Program-made: the position numbers and the translations under genes | Notes under the pieces: model-generated | Database searches by the model: none | Seen by the model: only the letters and a program-made list of their open reading frames with translations | Told to the model about the DNA's origin: nothing | Shown: piece after piece, positions 49,601-53,889 of the stretch | Layout: each line of letters starts with the position of its first letter | Position numbering within the stretch: the first letter of the stretch is position 1 | From: Callorhinus ursinus | Taxonomy: Eukaryota > Chordata > Mammalia > Carnivora > Otariidae | Assembly: GCF_003265705.1 (NCBI RefSeq) | Contig: NW_020312894.1 | Span: 523,924-587,923 of the forward strand | Direction of reading: 5' to 3' | DNA length: 64,000 nucleotides

Positions 49601-50462
49601 CTGGAGGCTTGGAAGGTTCTTCATCCACCCAGACCCCATAGCTTTGGGTTTTCCTGGGAGTGGCTGCATCCTCTGGGGGTCACCTATCACCATGGAGGGA
49701 CCTGACTTGTTCATTTGACCCCAAGCCACAGCCTGTGGGGTGTGCTAGGGAAGCCAGAGTTACAGGCAAATTGGTTCTGTGGGCACCTGTCCACTGAATG
49801 ACCAGAAGCTCCATGTGATGGAGACTGCTGGTCCCTCTGAGCCTTGGGTAGGGGGATGCCTCAGGACTCAGGATCCTGAGTGGAGGCCCCTGTTGTCCTC
49901 TGTGTGCAGGAAGCAGCCCTCTGTTCTGGGGGGCTTCCCAGACCTCCACCCCAGCTCCTGAACGTGCTGGCCAGATTGGGCTCTGCTGGCTGGTGCCTCC
50001 GGCTGACCTCCTCGGGTACGGGCAAGGAGGAAAACAGCGATCCGCCTCCTTCCCCTCCTCCCCCTCACGATGCCCCAAACCACGCTCATCCATCCAACAT
50101 TTATAGTCAGGAGCCCCCCAGCCCCCCACCCCACAGGGCACCAACTTCTTCAGGGACCACCCATCCACTGCTGTCCCATGTGGCATTCCAGGGGGCCTGT
50201 CCTCTCTGAGCGAAAATGCTAAAGGACGGTGGGGGGTTGCTGAGAGCGGCTGCCAAGACCTGGGCCAGGGGCAGGACACCTGGGGGGCGGGGGCATCTTC
50301 CCCTGGACGCTCCCTATAAGGTGGGGGAAGGCAGGACCCACCGCGGGCGCCGGGGCTCACCTCATCCTCCGGCAGAGTGGGGAGCGGCTGGAAGTCGTAG
50401 CCCGCCAGGTCCTTGCCATCCTCCTCGTACAAATCCGCGGTGGCCGTGTCCATGGCCTGCAT
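1034..50462 (-). CDS. KNDC1: KNDC1 (v-KIND), Ras guanine exchange factor with two KIND domains; 5' 20 coding exons, gene continues past the left edge
   Basis: Twenty exons on the minus strand join in frame to 1,239 residues plus two bases; the human protein is about 1,750 residues, so roughly 70% is here. Domain order: acidic N-terminus (1-34), KIND1 (about 35-200, exons 2-5), Ser/Pro-rich linker (exon 6), KIND2 (about 430-590, exons 7-11), Pro-rich linker with a conserved island near 836-935 (exons 12-15), coiled coil (about 1103-1166, exons 18-19) and the start of the RasGEF N-terminal/REM module (end of exon 20). KIND domains resemble a protein-kinase C-lobe without catalytic residues. From the family: v-KIND is a neuronal RasGEF, binds MAP2 through its second KIND domain and restrains dendrite growth. 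The start is the ATG at 50462, which gives the N-terminus I recognise for this protein. No stop or frameshift was found in any exon. Exon ends were called by hand from splice consensus, phase and remembered homology. Confidence 0.95.
1391..1399 (-). other. Non-canonical GC splice donor of intron 19
   Basis: On the minus strand the exon end CAG is followed by GCAAGT. No GT donor nearby keeps the frame with exon 20. GC-AG introns are about 1% of mammalian introns and typically have just this strong surrounding match (CAG|GCAAGT). Confidence 0.85.
1397..1494 (-). CDS. KNDC1: KNDC1 exon 19 (coiled coil), GC donor
   Basis: 98 bp encoding [20 protein letters not shown] then [12 protein letters not shown], continuing the coiled coil of exon 18. 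The acceptor is CGCCCCCAG|GC. The exon must end at CAG to join exon 20 in frame, and the following bases are GCAAGT, a GC-type donor with an otherwise ideal consensus. Confidence 0.93.
1495..1565 (-). other. 71-bp intron 18
   Basis: GTAGCT...CCCCCAG, GC-rich with several G runs, near the lower size limit for mammalian introns. A possible branch site is in TGCCAACTC about 20 bases from the acceptor. Confidence 0.85.
1566..1659 (-). CDS. KNDC1: KNDC1 exon 18 (coiled coil)
   Basis: 94 bp encoding [20 protein letters not shown] then [11 protein letters not shown]. Heptad spacing of Leu/Ile/Tyr with high charge indicates a coiled coil. The acceptor is CGTGGCAG|GAG and the donor AAAG|GTAGCT. It is separated from exon 19 by only 71 bp. 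Confidence 0.94.
2039..2148. repeat. 25-bp minisatellite with CCAAT boxes, broken by an assembly gap
   Basis: At least four copies of a 25-bp unit containing CCAATGAGAGACGCTC. Ten N bases (2087-2096) interrupt it, so the true copy number is unknown. Confidence 0.9.
2087..2096. other. Assembly gap (10 N)
   Basis: Run of N exactly inside the tandem repeat, most likely a collapse or join of uncertain size. Confidence 0.99.
2420..3010. promoter_or_regulatory. Intragenic CpG-rich block in intron 17
   Basis: High GC with many CpG and GC-box-like CCCGCC/GGGGCGG strings. The open frames in it are those expected from stop-poor GC-rich DNA; none resembles a known protein. It lies just right of the LTR-like element. 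Confidence 0.5.
3828..4055 (-). mobile_element. CAN-SINE with 17-bp target duplication
   Basis: On the plus strand it reads from the A-rich tail complement (AAAGATTTTATTTATTTA, GAGAGAG) to CTGAGCCACCCAGGCGCCCC, the tRNA-derived head, so it lies on the minus strand. CTCATGCCTCTGTTTTA occurs on both sides (3811-3827 and 4039-4055), a perfect duplication indicating a fairly recent insertion. Confidence 0.95.
4928..5081 (-). mobile_element. CAN-SINE, internally shortened
   Basis: Tail complement TTTAGATTTTATTTATTTA then a GA stretch, ending GGAGCCACCAGGCGCCCC. It is about 50 bp shorter than the other full copies. No clear target duplication. Confidence 0.9.
5810..6520. promoter_or_regulatory. 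Intragenic CpG-rich block with CCAAT boxes, intron 17
   Basis: Dense CpG (GCGCGCGC near 5930), GTGACCAATGG at about 5935 and GTGACCAATAG at about 6035. No recognisable coding sequence. A candidate internal promoter or methylation-controlled element; direction unclear. Confidence 0.45.
7067..7290 (-). mobile_element. CAN-SINE
   Basis: Minus-strand SINE between imperfect duplications TCAACTATTTTT (7067) and TCAACTAGTTTTT (7278). It sits at the 3' end of the antisense L1 that follows. Confidence 0.92.
7290..8930 (-). mobile_element. Old LINE-1 3' part, antisense on plus strand, interrupted by a SINE
   Basis: Plus-strand reading is the reverse complement of an L1 3' UTR (ACATAAAATTTACCATTCTAACC type) followed by the ORF2 C-terminal region. 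Many stops and substitutions. Split by the SINE at 8216-8420. Same transcriptional sense as KNDC1. Confidence 0.85.
8216..8420 (-). mobile_element. CAN-SINE nested in L1
   Basis: Minus-strand copy with the duplication GAGTACAATTTTTCT (left, near 8197) and GAGCACAATTTTTCT (right, near 8420), so it inserted into the L1 after the L1 was in place. Confidence 0.95.
8930..10885. other. Right part of intron 17
   Basis: Unique GC-rich sequence up to exon 17. Several long plus and minus open frames exist but have no family resemblance. Nothing else recognised. Confidence 0.6.
10886..11280 (-). CDS. KNDC1: KNDC1 exon 17
   Basis: 395 bp, about residues 971-1102. It contains two conserved blocks, [19 protein letters not shown] and [18 protein letters not shown], separated by Gln/Gly-rich low complexity. 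The acceptor is CTGTGCAG|GG and the donor AGCCCG|GTGAGT, phase 0. Function of the blocks is unknown to me. A 9.2-kb intron follows. Confidence 0.92.
11770..11793. repeat. 24-bp direct repeat, copy 1 (intron 16)
   Basis: AGTTATTTTGGAGCCTGCA followed by GTAAC. It matches 12926-12949 in 23 of 24 positions; flanks do not match. Confidence 0.85.
12126..12223 (-). CDS. KNDC1: KNDC1 exon 16
   Basis: 98 bp, reading [20 protein letters not shown] and on to [12 protein letters not shown] looked for it because exons 15 and 17 do not join in phase (two bases left against one needed). This segment has a polypyrimidine/CAACAG acceptor, an AGCAG|GTAAGA donor and the exact length (98 = 2 mod 3) that repairs the phase. 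Less conserved than its neighbours; it could be alternatively used only together with a frame change. Confidence 0.8.
12926..12949. repeat. 24-bp direct repeat, copy 2 (intron 15)
   Basis: Partner of 11770-11793, one mismatch. The two copies bracket exon 16. Confidence 0.85.
13259..13403 (-). CDS. KNDC1: KNDC1 exon 15 (conserved module)
   Basis: 145 bp encoding [20 protein letters not shown] then [20 protein letters not shown]. Helical, aromatic-rich and almost free of Pro: clearly a folded segment. Acceptor AACCCAG|GGG. The donor is AGAA|GTGAGT, with A rather than G at the last exon base, and leaves two bases (AA|T, Asn). Confidence 0.9.
13727..14376 (-). CDS. KNDC1: KNDC1 exon 14 (Pro-rich linker and conserved island)
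   Basis: A 650-bp exon, about residues 673-889. The first two thirds are Pro/Ala/Ser-rich and look unstructured. The last 55 residues, ending [20 protein letters not shown], are well conserved in my memory of the family and continue in exon 15. The acceptor is GCTCTCAG|GG and the donor ATGG|GTATCA. Confidence 0.9.
14454..14616 (-). CDS. KNDC1: KNDC1 exon 13
   Basis: 163 bp encoding [20 protein letters not shown] and on to [13 protein letters not shown]. Linker region with a conserved F-x-P-I-V-L-A-A-D block. The acceptor is TATCCCAG|GT and the donor GCCAG|GTGAGT. Intron 13 to exon 14 is only 77 bp. Confidence 0.88.
15176..15260 (-). CDS. KNDC1: KNDC1 exon 12
   Basis: 85 bp encoding [20 protein letters not shown] then PSAPRPRS. 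An acidic, conserved segment just after KIND2. The acceptor is GCCTCAG|GTT; the donor CTCAG|GTGGGC leaves one base, completed as Gly by exon 13. Confidence 0.88.
15834..15911 (-). CDS. KNDC1: KNDC1 exon 11 (end of KIND2)
   Basis: 78 bp, 26 codons: [20 protein letters not shown] then RASTGK. There are two nested GTAAG donors five bases apart (ACCG|GTAAG and GGTAAG|GTAAGT). Only the downstream one keeps the phase needed by exon 12 (VDQEEET) and fits the homologue, so I chose it; the other would shift the frame. Confidence 0.88.
16300..17850. other. Intron 10 body
   Basis: No exon or clear repeat recognised between exons 11 and 10. A more AT-rich stretch near 16320-16450 may be an old transposon scrap, not assignable by eye. 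Confidence 0.5.
17855..18013 (-). CDS. KNDC1: KNDC1 exon 10 (KIND2)
   Basis: 159 bp, 53 codons, from [16 protein letters not shown] to [19 protein letters not shown] parallels [10 protein letters not shown] of exon 4, and the RP..A.. ending is the subdomain XI equivalent. Phase 0 on both sides. The acceptor is CCACCCAG|GCC and the donor ATCAAG|GTAACC. Confidence 0.95.
18975..21510 (-). mobile_element. Old LINE-1 (3' end and part of ORF2), antisense on plus strand
   Basis: Begins with an L1M-type 3' UTR on the minus strand (TTGTAAGAAATAATACAAAG in plus reading) and extends into reverse transcriptase; minus-strand frame 21016-21228 has the RT-type [13 protein letters not shown] core. Heavily broken by stops. 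Interrupted by the SINE at 20625-20836. Confidence 0.88.
20625..20836 (-). mobile_element. CAN-SINE nested in L1
   Basis: Minus-strand copy, complete from tail to GCCGCCCAGGTGCCCC head, flanked by TTATTTAGAT-type duplication on both sides. Confidence 0.93.
21799..22210 (-). pseudogene. Probable processed pseudogene of an unidentified mRNA 3' end
   Basis: Non-L1 sequence inside the L1. On the minus strand it reads a short open stretch ending [19 protein letters not shown] then [12 protein letters not shown], about 300 bp of 3' UTR-like sequence, the signal AATAAA (near 21828-21833) and a short A-rich tail. TTTTAAATTTT occurs at both borders (21788-21798 and 22211-22221), fitting a target duplication. 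I do not recognise the parent gene. It could instead be part of another repeat family. Confidence 0.55.
22551..22602. repeat. (GT)26 microsatellite
   Basis: Uninterrupted GT dinucleotides inside the second L1. Pure, so probably polymorphic in length. Confidence 0.98.
23800..24465. other. Intron 9, unique part
   Basis: GC-rich, CTC/CTG-rich sequence with no recognised exon or repeat. Confidence 0.5.
24485..24596 (-). mobile_element. Short older SINE of the CAN-SINE/tRNA-derived group
   Basis: About 110 bp: TTTTTTAAAGTAAGCTCTA, GAACTCAGGACCCTGAGATC, ending GCAGCTAGGCACCCC. Bordered by AAGTTCGTGCAATTTTA (24468) and AAGTTTGGACAATTTAA (24597). Confidence 0.85.
24955..25016 (-). CDS. KNDC1: KNDC1 exon 9 (KIND2)
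   Basis: 62 bp encoding [20 protein letters not shown] after a split Gly. F-L-A-P-E is the KIND counterpart of the kinase APE motif. The acceptor is CTCTTAG|GC and the donor GAGAAG|GTAACT, phase 0. The following intron 9 is 6.9 kb and nearly all retrotransposon-derived. Confidence 0.92.
25109..25180 (-). CDS. KNDC1: KNDC1 exon 8 (KIND2)
   Basis: 72 bp encoding [18 protein letters not shown] followed by a Pro-rich turn. The hydrophobic beta-rich pattern matches the KIND2 segment equivalent to residues around the exon 2 end in KIND1. The acceptor is TTTGCAG|CC and the donor AATG|GTGCGT. The intron to exon 9 is only 92 bp. Confidence 0.9.
25980..26094 (-). CDS. KNDC1: KNDC1 exon 7 (start of KIND2)
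   Basis: 115 bp reading [20 protein letters not shown] then [18 protein letters not shown]. It opens the second KIND domain, the module reported to bind MAP2 in this family. The G-V-S-L-Q-E-L-L start parallels N-V-S-L-A-D-I-L of KIND1, which shows the internal duplication. The acceptor is CTCCAG|GGC; the donor CCCAG|GTGATG leaves one base. Confidence 0.92.
26320..26690 (+). mobile_element. LINE-1 3' end, CpG-enriched copy
   Basis: Follows the L1 ORF2/3' UTR order: CCATATGATC, GAGTGAAAGAAGCCAGACAC, GGTTGCACAACA-like, then TTTATGTGATGTGTATTTTA. Opposite sense to KNDC1. It has gained many C/G, matching the GC-rich surroundings. Confidence 0.8.
27060..27195 (+). mobile_element. MIR-like SINE
   Basis: GTGGTTAAGTAGCTGGGCTC, then CCATGCCTCAGTTTACCCATC and a TTGTGAGG-like segment, the order of the MIR consensus. 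Diverged. Confidence 0.7.
27380..27486 (+). mobile_element. CAN-SINE, left arm of an inverted pair
   Basis: GGGATGTCTGGGTGGTGCAG head, TGATTTCGGCTCAGGTCACG middle, ending at GGCTCCCTGCTCAG. It lacks its own tail and is followed by a minus-strand copy. Confidence 0.9.
27505..27610 (-). mobile_element. CAN-SINE, right arm of an inverted pair
   Basis: Ends in the reverse-complement head (CCAACTGTGCCACTAAGGTG then CCCC). Only about 20 bp separate it from the plus-strand arm, so RNA from either strand could fold into an imperfect hairpin of about 100 bp. Confidence 0.88.
28122..28780 (-). CDS. KNDC1: KNDC1 exon 6 (linker between KIND domains)
   Basis: A large 659-bp exon encoding about residues 209-428. 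It is low-complexity, rich in Pro, Ser, Gly, Glu and Arg, with a conserved basic patch [14 protein letters not shown] and the block [20 protein letters not shown]. The acceptor is TTGCCCAG|ATG and the donor GAGCAG|GTGGGT. Probably unstructured; no enzymatic motif is seen. The charged R-x-x-K-V-Q-T-F-P patch is the best candidate for a binding or phosphorylation site (inference). Confidence 0.92.
28781..30067. other. Intron 5
   Basis: Unique sequence from 28781 to about 29640, then a CA/TG-rich tract up to the exon 5 donor. No exon recognised. Confidence 0.6.
29640..30066. repeat. TG/CA-rich low-complexity tract beside the exon 5 donor
   Basis: Alternating purine-pyrimidine, TGTG and CACACGTG-rich for about 400 bp. 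In the KNDC1 transcript it reads as CA-rich and starts within ten bases of the 5' splice site. Confidence 0.9.
30068..30185 (-). CDS. KNDC1: KNDC1 exon 5 (end of KIND1)
   Basis: 118 bp encoding [18 protein letters not shown] and on to [13 protein letters not shown], the C-terminal helix of KIND1. The acceptor is GTCTACAG|AGC and the donor CAAG|GTAAGCAC. The donor opens directly into a several-hundred-base CA/TG-rich tract (see repeat at 29640-30066). Confidence 0.94.
30482..30525. repeat. (GT)n/(GC)n microsatellite in intron 4
   Basis: GTGTGTTTGTGTGTGTGTGT running into CGTGCGTGCGCGCGCGC. It ends about 60 bases from the exon 4 donor and is CA/GC-rich on the transcript strand. Confidence 0.95.
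30584..30730 (-). CDS. KNDC1: KNDC1 exon 4 (KIND1)
   Basis: 147 bp, exactly 49 codons, from [17 protein letters not shown] to [11 protein letters not shown]. The I-Y-S-L-G-A-T-L motif and the terminal R-P-D match kinase subdomains IX and XI as kept in KIND folds. It is phase 0 on both sides, so skipping it would keep the frame but delete the domain core. The donor is GAG|GTACAAAG. It is separated from exon 3 by the 11.7-kb L1-rich intron 3. Confidence 0.94.
31040..31860 (-). mobile_element. Diverged LINE-1 fragment, antisense on plus strand
   Basis: Reverse complement of L1 ORF2 3' part (for example GAGCATCTGTTCATTG and TTGTAATTGCATTGA strings). Full of stops. It borders the opposite-strand L1 that starts near 32090. 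Confidence 0.7.
32090..36110 (+). mobile_element. Old LINE-1 (ORF2 RT to 3' UTR), split by a younger L1
   Basis: Plus-strand frames give RT-type protein: [19 protein letters not shown] at about 32340, then ENYRAISL, and [12 protein letters not shown] at 32894. After the inserted L1 (33364-34411) the same element resumes in phase with the L1 consensus (TTACAATGTCCATACC) and runs through the ORF2 end (about 35760) to an old 3' UTR near 36110. Several stops and frame breaks, so not functional. It lies antisense to KNDC1 in intron 3. Confidence 0.9.
33364..34411 (+). mobile_element. Younger 5'-truncated LINE-1 inside the old L1
   Basis: About 1,048 bp: the ORF2 C-terminus (open frame 33391-33951 with the [22 protein letters not shown] and [15 protein letters not shown] blocks), a carnivore-type 3' UTR and an A-rich end. 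AAGAATTAGTGTTGT is present on both sides (33349-33363 and 34412-34426), a perfect 15-bp target duplication. It lacks the endonuclease and most of the RT, so it is immobile. Confidence 0.95.
36110..36950. other. Intron 3, unique part
   Basis: No exon or repeat recognised. Confidence 0.5.
36955..37150. repeat. (CATC)n/(ACCC)n tetranucleotide repeat
   Basis: Imperfect ATCC/ACCC repeats, purest near 37098-37130. Confidence 0.95.
37150..39180. other. Intron 3, no gene seen
   Basis: Mostly unique sequence, somewhat AT-rich after 38700. No KNDC1 exon found between exons 3 and 4. Confidence 0.5.
39180..40560 (+). mobile_element. Ancient LINE-1/HAL1-like remnants
   Basis: Scattered matches in order, such as TTTCAAAGGATGCAGAAGCA (39614) and AGTGCCATTCTAGTCAAAAT (40208), which resemble L1 ORF2. 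Very diverged; limits approximate. Confidence 0.55.
40560..42450. other. Intron 3, left of exon 3
   Basis: No exon recognised. Possible L1 scraps near 41200, too diverged to call. AT-rich around 40850-40950 and 41830-41930. Confidence 0.5.
42451..42509 (-). CDS. KNDC1: KNDC1 exon 3 (KIND1)
   Basis: A small 59-bp exon encoding [20 protein letters not shown] (with the split first Asp). It carries the conserved F-x-P-P-E-F turn of KIND1, which resembles the APE segment of true kinases. The acceptor is TTCCCCAG|ATG and the donor TTCGAG|GTGGGT, phase 0. Confidence 0.93.
42510..43146. other. Intron 2
   Basis: 637 bp, GC-rich, no repeat seen. Confidence 0.7.
43147..43345 (-). CDS. KNDC1: KNDC1 exon 2 (start of KIND1)
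   Basis: 199 bp encoding residues 35-100, from [19 protein letters not shown] to [13 protein letters not shown]. This is the N-terminal half of the first KIND domain, which corresponds to the kinase C-lobe start but lacks the catalytic aspartate motifs. The acceptor is CTTGGCAG|GAG and the donor AGCG|GTGAGC, leaving one base of the next codon (G|AT, Asp). Confidence 0.95.
44040..44440. repeat. CA/CACC-rich low-complexity tract
   Basis: Irregular ACACAC, CACACTC and CCACAC units over 400 bp in intron 1. TG-rich on the transcript strand. Confidence 0.9.
45515..45602. repeat. Unclassified dispersed repeat, copy A
   Basis: GTTATGATCAGCCGTCCACC, then CCATGACCTGGGTCTGGCAC. About 80% identical over about 90 bp to 48223-48306. 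I cannot assign it to a named family. Confidence 0.65.
46204..46310. repeat. Two-copy tandem duplication
   Basis: AGAATCCCAGGGGACACCCC ... GGGAGCCA-type unit repeated once with an insertion of CCACCCCCCTGG in the second copy. Confidence 0.7.
47860..48170 (-). mobile_element. LINE-1 ORF2 fragment, antisense on plus strand
   Basis: Plus reading gives the reverse complement of the L1 ORF2 3' region (AGCTGCTTTCCAGAGAGGTTG, then TTGAGCATTTTTCATGTTTA and TTGGCCACCTGGAT). Confidence 0.75.
48223..48306. repeat. Unclassified dispersed repeat, copy B
   Basis: Partner of 45515-45602, same orientation: GTTATGATCAGCTGTCAAAC then CCATGTCCTGGGTCTGGCAC. Confidence 0.65.
50361..50462 (-). CDS. KNDC1: KNDC1 exon 1 (start codon)
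   Basis: Encodes residues 1-34, starting [19 protein letters not shown] and ending PTLPEDE. It is acidic and has no signal peptide. The donor is GAG|GTGAGC, phase 0, so exon 2 continues directly with ENVSLADI. A second in-frame ATG (M4) lies nine bases downstream. The exon sits inside a CpG island. The 5' UTR lies above 50462; its transcription start cannot be fixed from sequence alone. Confidence 0.95.
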
Positions 50463-50580
50463 CCTGCTGGCGCGCCGGCGGCGCCTCGGACTGGCCAGCG
50501 CCGGGGGCCTTGCGCTCCGGCCGGCGCCCCTGCCCGCCGCGCCCGCCGGGCCTCGGCCTTCCCGCGGGCCCTGCGCCCGG

Positions 50581-50710
50581 CTCCGCGCGCCGCTCGGGCT
50601 CCGGCTCGGGCTCGGGTTCGGCTCCGGCTCGGGCTCGGCTCCGGCTCGGGCTCCCGCTCCGCGCGCCGCTCAGGCTCGGGCTCGGGTTTGGGCTCCGGCT
50701 CCGGCTACGC
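50581..50710. repeat. GGCTCC/GGCTCG hexanucleotide tract in the KNDC1 5' region
   Basis: GGCTCCGGCTCGGGCTCGG-type hexamers, about 15 units in two blocks that each start CTCCGCGCGCCGCTC (50581 and 50657), so a larger tandem duplication is superimposed. Probably within or beside the 5' UTR. Confidence 0.85.
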
Positions 50711-50725
50711 GCGCCCGGCCGCCAT
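50705..50725 (-). other. Six-codon upstream ORF with strong start context
   Basis: On the minus strand GCCATGG opens M-A-A-G-R-A-stop, 263 bases above the KNDC1 start. G at -3 and +4 is optimal context. GCCATGGCGGCC also resembles a YY1 site. It matters only if transcription starts above 50725. Confidence 0.5.
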
Positions 50726-51299
50726 GGCAACGCGCCCGCCCCCCCGCGGCCCCGCCCTCGGCGTGCCGCCCGCGCGCCTGCCGCAGTGTCACCCGAGCGG
50801 GGGACCCGGTGCCCGGGAGGACCGGGGGTCCTGGCACTCGCAAGGCCCTGCTCACTTTGGCGGGCGCTGGGGCACGACTTGGGGCTGCGCGCTCTTGGGG
50901 ACTCTGTCCCTCGGGGACGTTGGCTGCCTTCTGCAGGCCGCTCAGCCTGTGCGCGGCGGGCACCGTTTGAGGCGGGGCCCCTTGTGTGGCCGGTGTCCTG
51001 AGCGACGCCCCCGCAGGCTGCTGACTGGTGTGCTCCCACCTGGGCCCCCGGAGATCTAGGGCCGTGGTCCACTGCTAGGAGGGCTCTGGGTGCGTCGTGG
51101 ACTCTCCGCGGGGGCCCTCGGGTCCCTCCCCCGCCGCCCAGGGGCGGGGCTGCCGCAGTCTTCGTTGGGGGTGGCGGCTGCAGAGGCTCAGAGGCTCCCG
51201 GTTGGGGGTGGGGGAGCGGAGAGGGGAGAGAGGGGGCAGGAGACCGGGCAAGGCCGTCTGAGCAGCTGGGGTCTGGTCTGCCTCCTCCCTTGAGCGAGG

Positions 51300-53750
51300 G
51301 TCTCATGGATGCCGTGCTGGGAGCCACAATTACGGTTTCATTCCGACCTTGCCAGCCAGCCTTGGGGCAAAGGAGCCCCAAAGACCAGACAACCCCTCCC
51401 CACAATTCAGCGGTCCTGCTGTCTCCTGATTAACCCCTTCGTTCCCCCATTTATGGTCCAGGGGCTGGACTTGCTCCAGCACCTGGGGGACCTTGCCCCA
51501 AGCTGGGGCCCATGGTTGTCTGGACATCCCAGATACTCTCCCAAACCTGGCAAACGGCCAGATAGCACCCCTACCAGCCTTTCCACAGGAGATGGGCATG
51601 GTCCTTTCCCCCCTCCCAGCAGAGCTCTGGGTCAGAGCCCCATAGTCAGTAGCAGTTGCTACTGGCCAGGCTATCAGCTTCCACATGTAGCCAGCCCTAT
51701 CCTCACAGCCTTGCTTGGCCAGGTACACAGCAGGTGCTCCATAAATGCTCCTTGTGTGAATGAGCCAGGGCTTGTGGCAAGGCATGCAAAGCCCAAGCGT
51801 TCACTGGGACACTAATTCCCAATATCCTGTGCTTGGGTCAGGTCACTGTGACCCTGGGCCCCGGCACGTGACGCCCAAGCATGTGGGGGCATGGAAGTGG
51901 TGGGAGAAATAGGCCTCAAGCTGGTAGCTGGGTGGTCAGCCTCATCTTGTGCAAAACGCTGGCCCTTGAGGCCACCCGAGTCAACTAAGCCGAAATTGGG
52001 TGCAGTTTCTCCTCTTCTGGGGGTGCTGAAAAGCTCAGAGTAGCAGCCAGGGCTGGGTGGGTGGAGGTAGCTGGAGCCGAAGAAAAGCCACCTCACAGCT
52101 GTGGGATGTGGGCCAGCTGTCTGTGAGCTGTCTCTGTGGGCACCACACAGGGCCTCAGAAGGAGGCAGAGGGAGGCAGGTGGGCCCTGGGCTGCAGCACC
52201 CCCCTCAGACCCAGTCCACAGAGCTGGGCACCCCGGCTGCTGGGTCCGTCTGCTGCAGGGTTGGGGGGGGGCGAGCTGGTGAGGCCTGGATGTGGCCAGC
52301 CCTTACTCACCACCCAGCCTAAGTGCCCTTCGTGGGGGCACAAAGGCCGAGCTGCAGGGACCTCATGGAGGTGGGCTTTGTCACCTGGTTCTCTGGTCAG
52401 TGTGCACCTGGCCGAGGGCGCAGGGTTTAGGGTGGGCACTTAGGCACTGAATGGGAGGGGCAAAGATAATCCCACTTTGGAGGAGCATTCGTATTTTAAG
52501 TGTTCTGGGTCTAATGACACATCATCTATTTGACGATGCATCCAATTTGGGTAAAATGCAGAACAGGCTGTTGATGTGGGCAGTTCCCATCTCCTGGGTC
52601 AGGCAGACTGTTGCTCCATGGAGAGGGACCAGGAACGTGGGCCAGTGCGGAAGGGCCAAGGGGGAGCCCATGGGGCCACCCCACAGGTCCTTCTTTTACC
52701 CCCCTGCTTTCGTTTGTAAGTTTGTGGTCCTTGGTCTTTCTTGTTCAGTGGCATGATGTCATCGCCACCGGAAGCTTTGTTAGTCTGAGTGTTTGCGTAC
52801 TTACTTGCTTTTGTGGCGAGCTTTGCTCCAAGAAAGGATTTGGTATTGGCCCTGTGTTCTGGTGCCTTGAACATAAGTAGAGGCTTCATTAATGTGGTTG
52901 GATGAGGCATGATGCGTAACATCAGAGCAAGTCTTGATTAGGCACTCCAGATCTTCCAGAGCTGATGAGCCCACATATGTGTGAGGACATCAAAGCAGCC
53001 CCTGGGTGTCCATTCAAAGTTAACTCCCAACCCAGTTTCAAACCGTGCCAAGAATCCTCATGAACAGACATTGGAATGGCCTCTTAGCCATTGGCCTGCA
53101 TGCCTGCCCCTCCCACCAGACCAGTGTGTCCTGCACACGCCCAGCCAGCCCGCCTTCTTCCTGGGGACCCTCGGGTGACGTCGGAATCCTGCTCCACAGT
53201 GAGGCCATGACGTGGTGGTGCCCCAGTCTTCTTAGTGGTCCCTGACCCATCAGAGCACACTCTGCTCACCTGTCTGCCCCGCCTCACTTCCCGGCAAGAC
53301 CCTCCATTCTGTAGATCCTGGCCTGAGCTGCCCTCCCTGCCTCTGGCCCCTGCCCTCCACAGACCTTGCTCCTGATCAGTGCCAGGTCAGAACACCCCTG
53401 ACGGATACTGTCTCCTGCAAAGTTCCATGCTTGTCCTTCTCAGACACTGGCAGGACTTTGCTTCATTCTTCTGAGCCCCACGTCTTCTGTGGGGGGGGGC
53501 TCGCTCCTGTCTTAAGCCTGACCAGTCTGTGGCTGGTGTGAATGGAGTGGGGGTCTTCAGAGTCTTGGCTCTCATTTTCCCTGAATGAATTTTGAAAAGT
53601 TGTCAAACTGCTTGCACATTTTGAAGTCAACATTTAAATTTTGTAAGAAATCACAAATGTAAATAATTGCAAGGAATGGAATTTCTGGTGTGGTAAATAC
53701 TGATATTTTGAAGTAAAGCTGTTATTCTTGTCAACGTATCCAAGAAGCTA
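51300..53750. other. Upstream flank, no gene seen
   Basis: Unique sequence. A MIR-like tail (CAGCAGGTGCTCCATAAATG) lies near 51728. No exon of a neighbouring gene recognised. Confidence 0.5.
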
Positions 53751-53762
53751 ATTACCAAAATG

Positions 53763-53876
53763 TTGGGCTTTTTTTTTTTACATTTAAGTATGCCCTACAC
53801 CCAGCGTGGGGCTCAAACTCACCATCCCAAGATCAAGAGTCGCATGCTCCACAGACCTGAGCCAGCCAGGCGCCCC
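53763..53876 (-). mobile_element. Short CAN-SINE-group element with target duplication
   Basis: About 110 bp on the minus strand, ending CCTGAGCCAGCCAGGCGCCC (plus reading). ATTACCAAAATG (53751) and AATACCAAAATG (53877) flank it. Confidence 0.9.
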
Positions 53877-53889
53877 AATACCAAAATGG

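Larger units (their letters stand above)
43346..50360. other. Intron 1
   Basis: 7.0 kb. Contains a CA-rich tract (44040-44440), an L1 fragment (47860-48170), an imperfect dispersed repeat pair (45515, 48223), G-rich runs near 49205 and otherwise unique sequence. No further exon was found. Confidence 0.6.
50340..51300 (-). promoter_or_regulatory. KNDC1: CpG island promoter of KNDC1
   Basis: Very high GC and CpG density across exon 1 and about 800 bp upstream, with GC boxes (GGGGCGG near 51140) and no TATA box near the start codon. Typical of a broad-start neuronal or housekeeping promoter. Exact transcription starts cannot be read from sequence. Confidence 0.85.

Noticed and set aside
50362..51405. 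347-codon minus-strand open frame over the KNDC1 promoter (EPEPEP-rich)
   Set aside because: It overlaps exon 1 out of frame and is a by-product of the GGCTCG hexamers and lack of stops in CpG island DNA.
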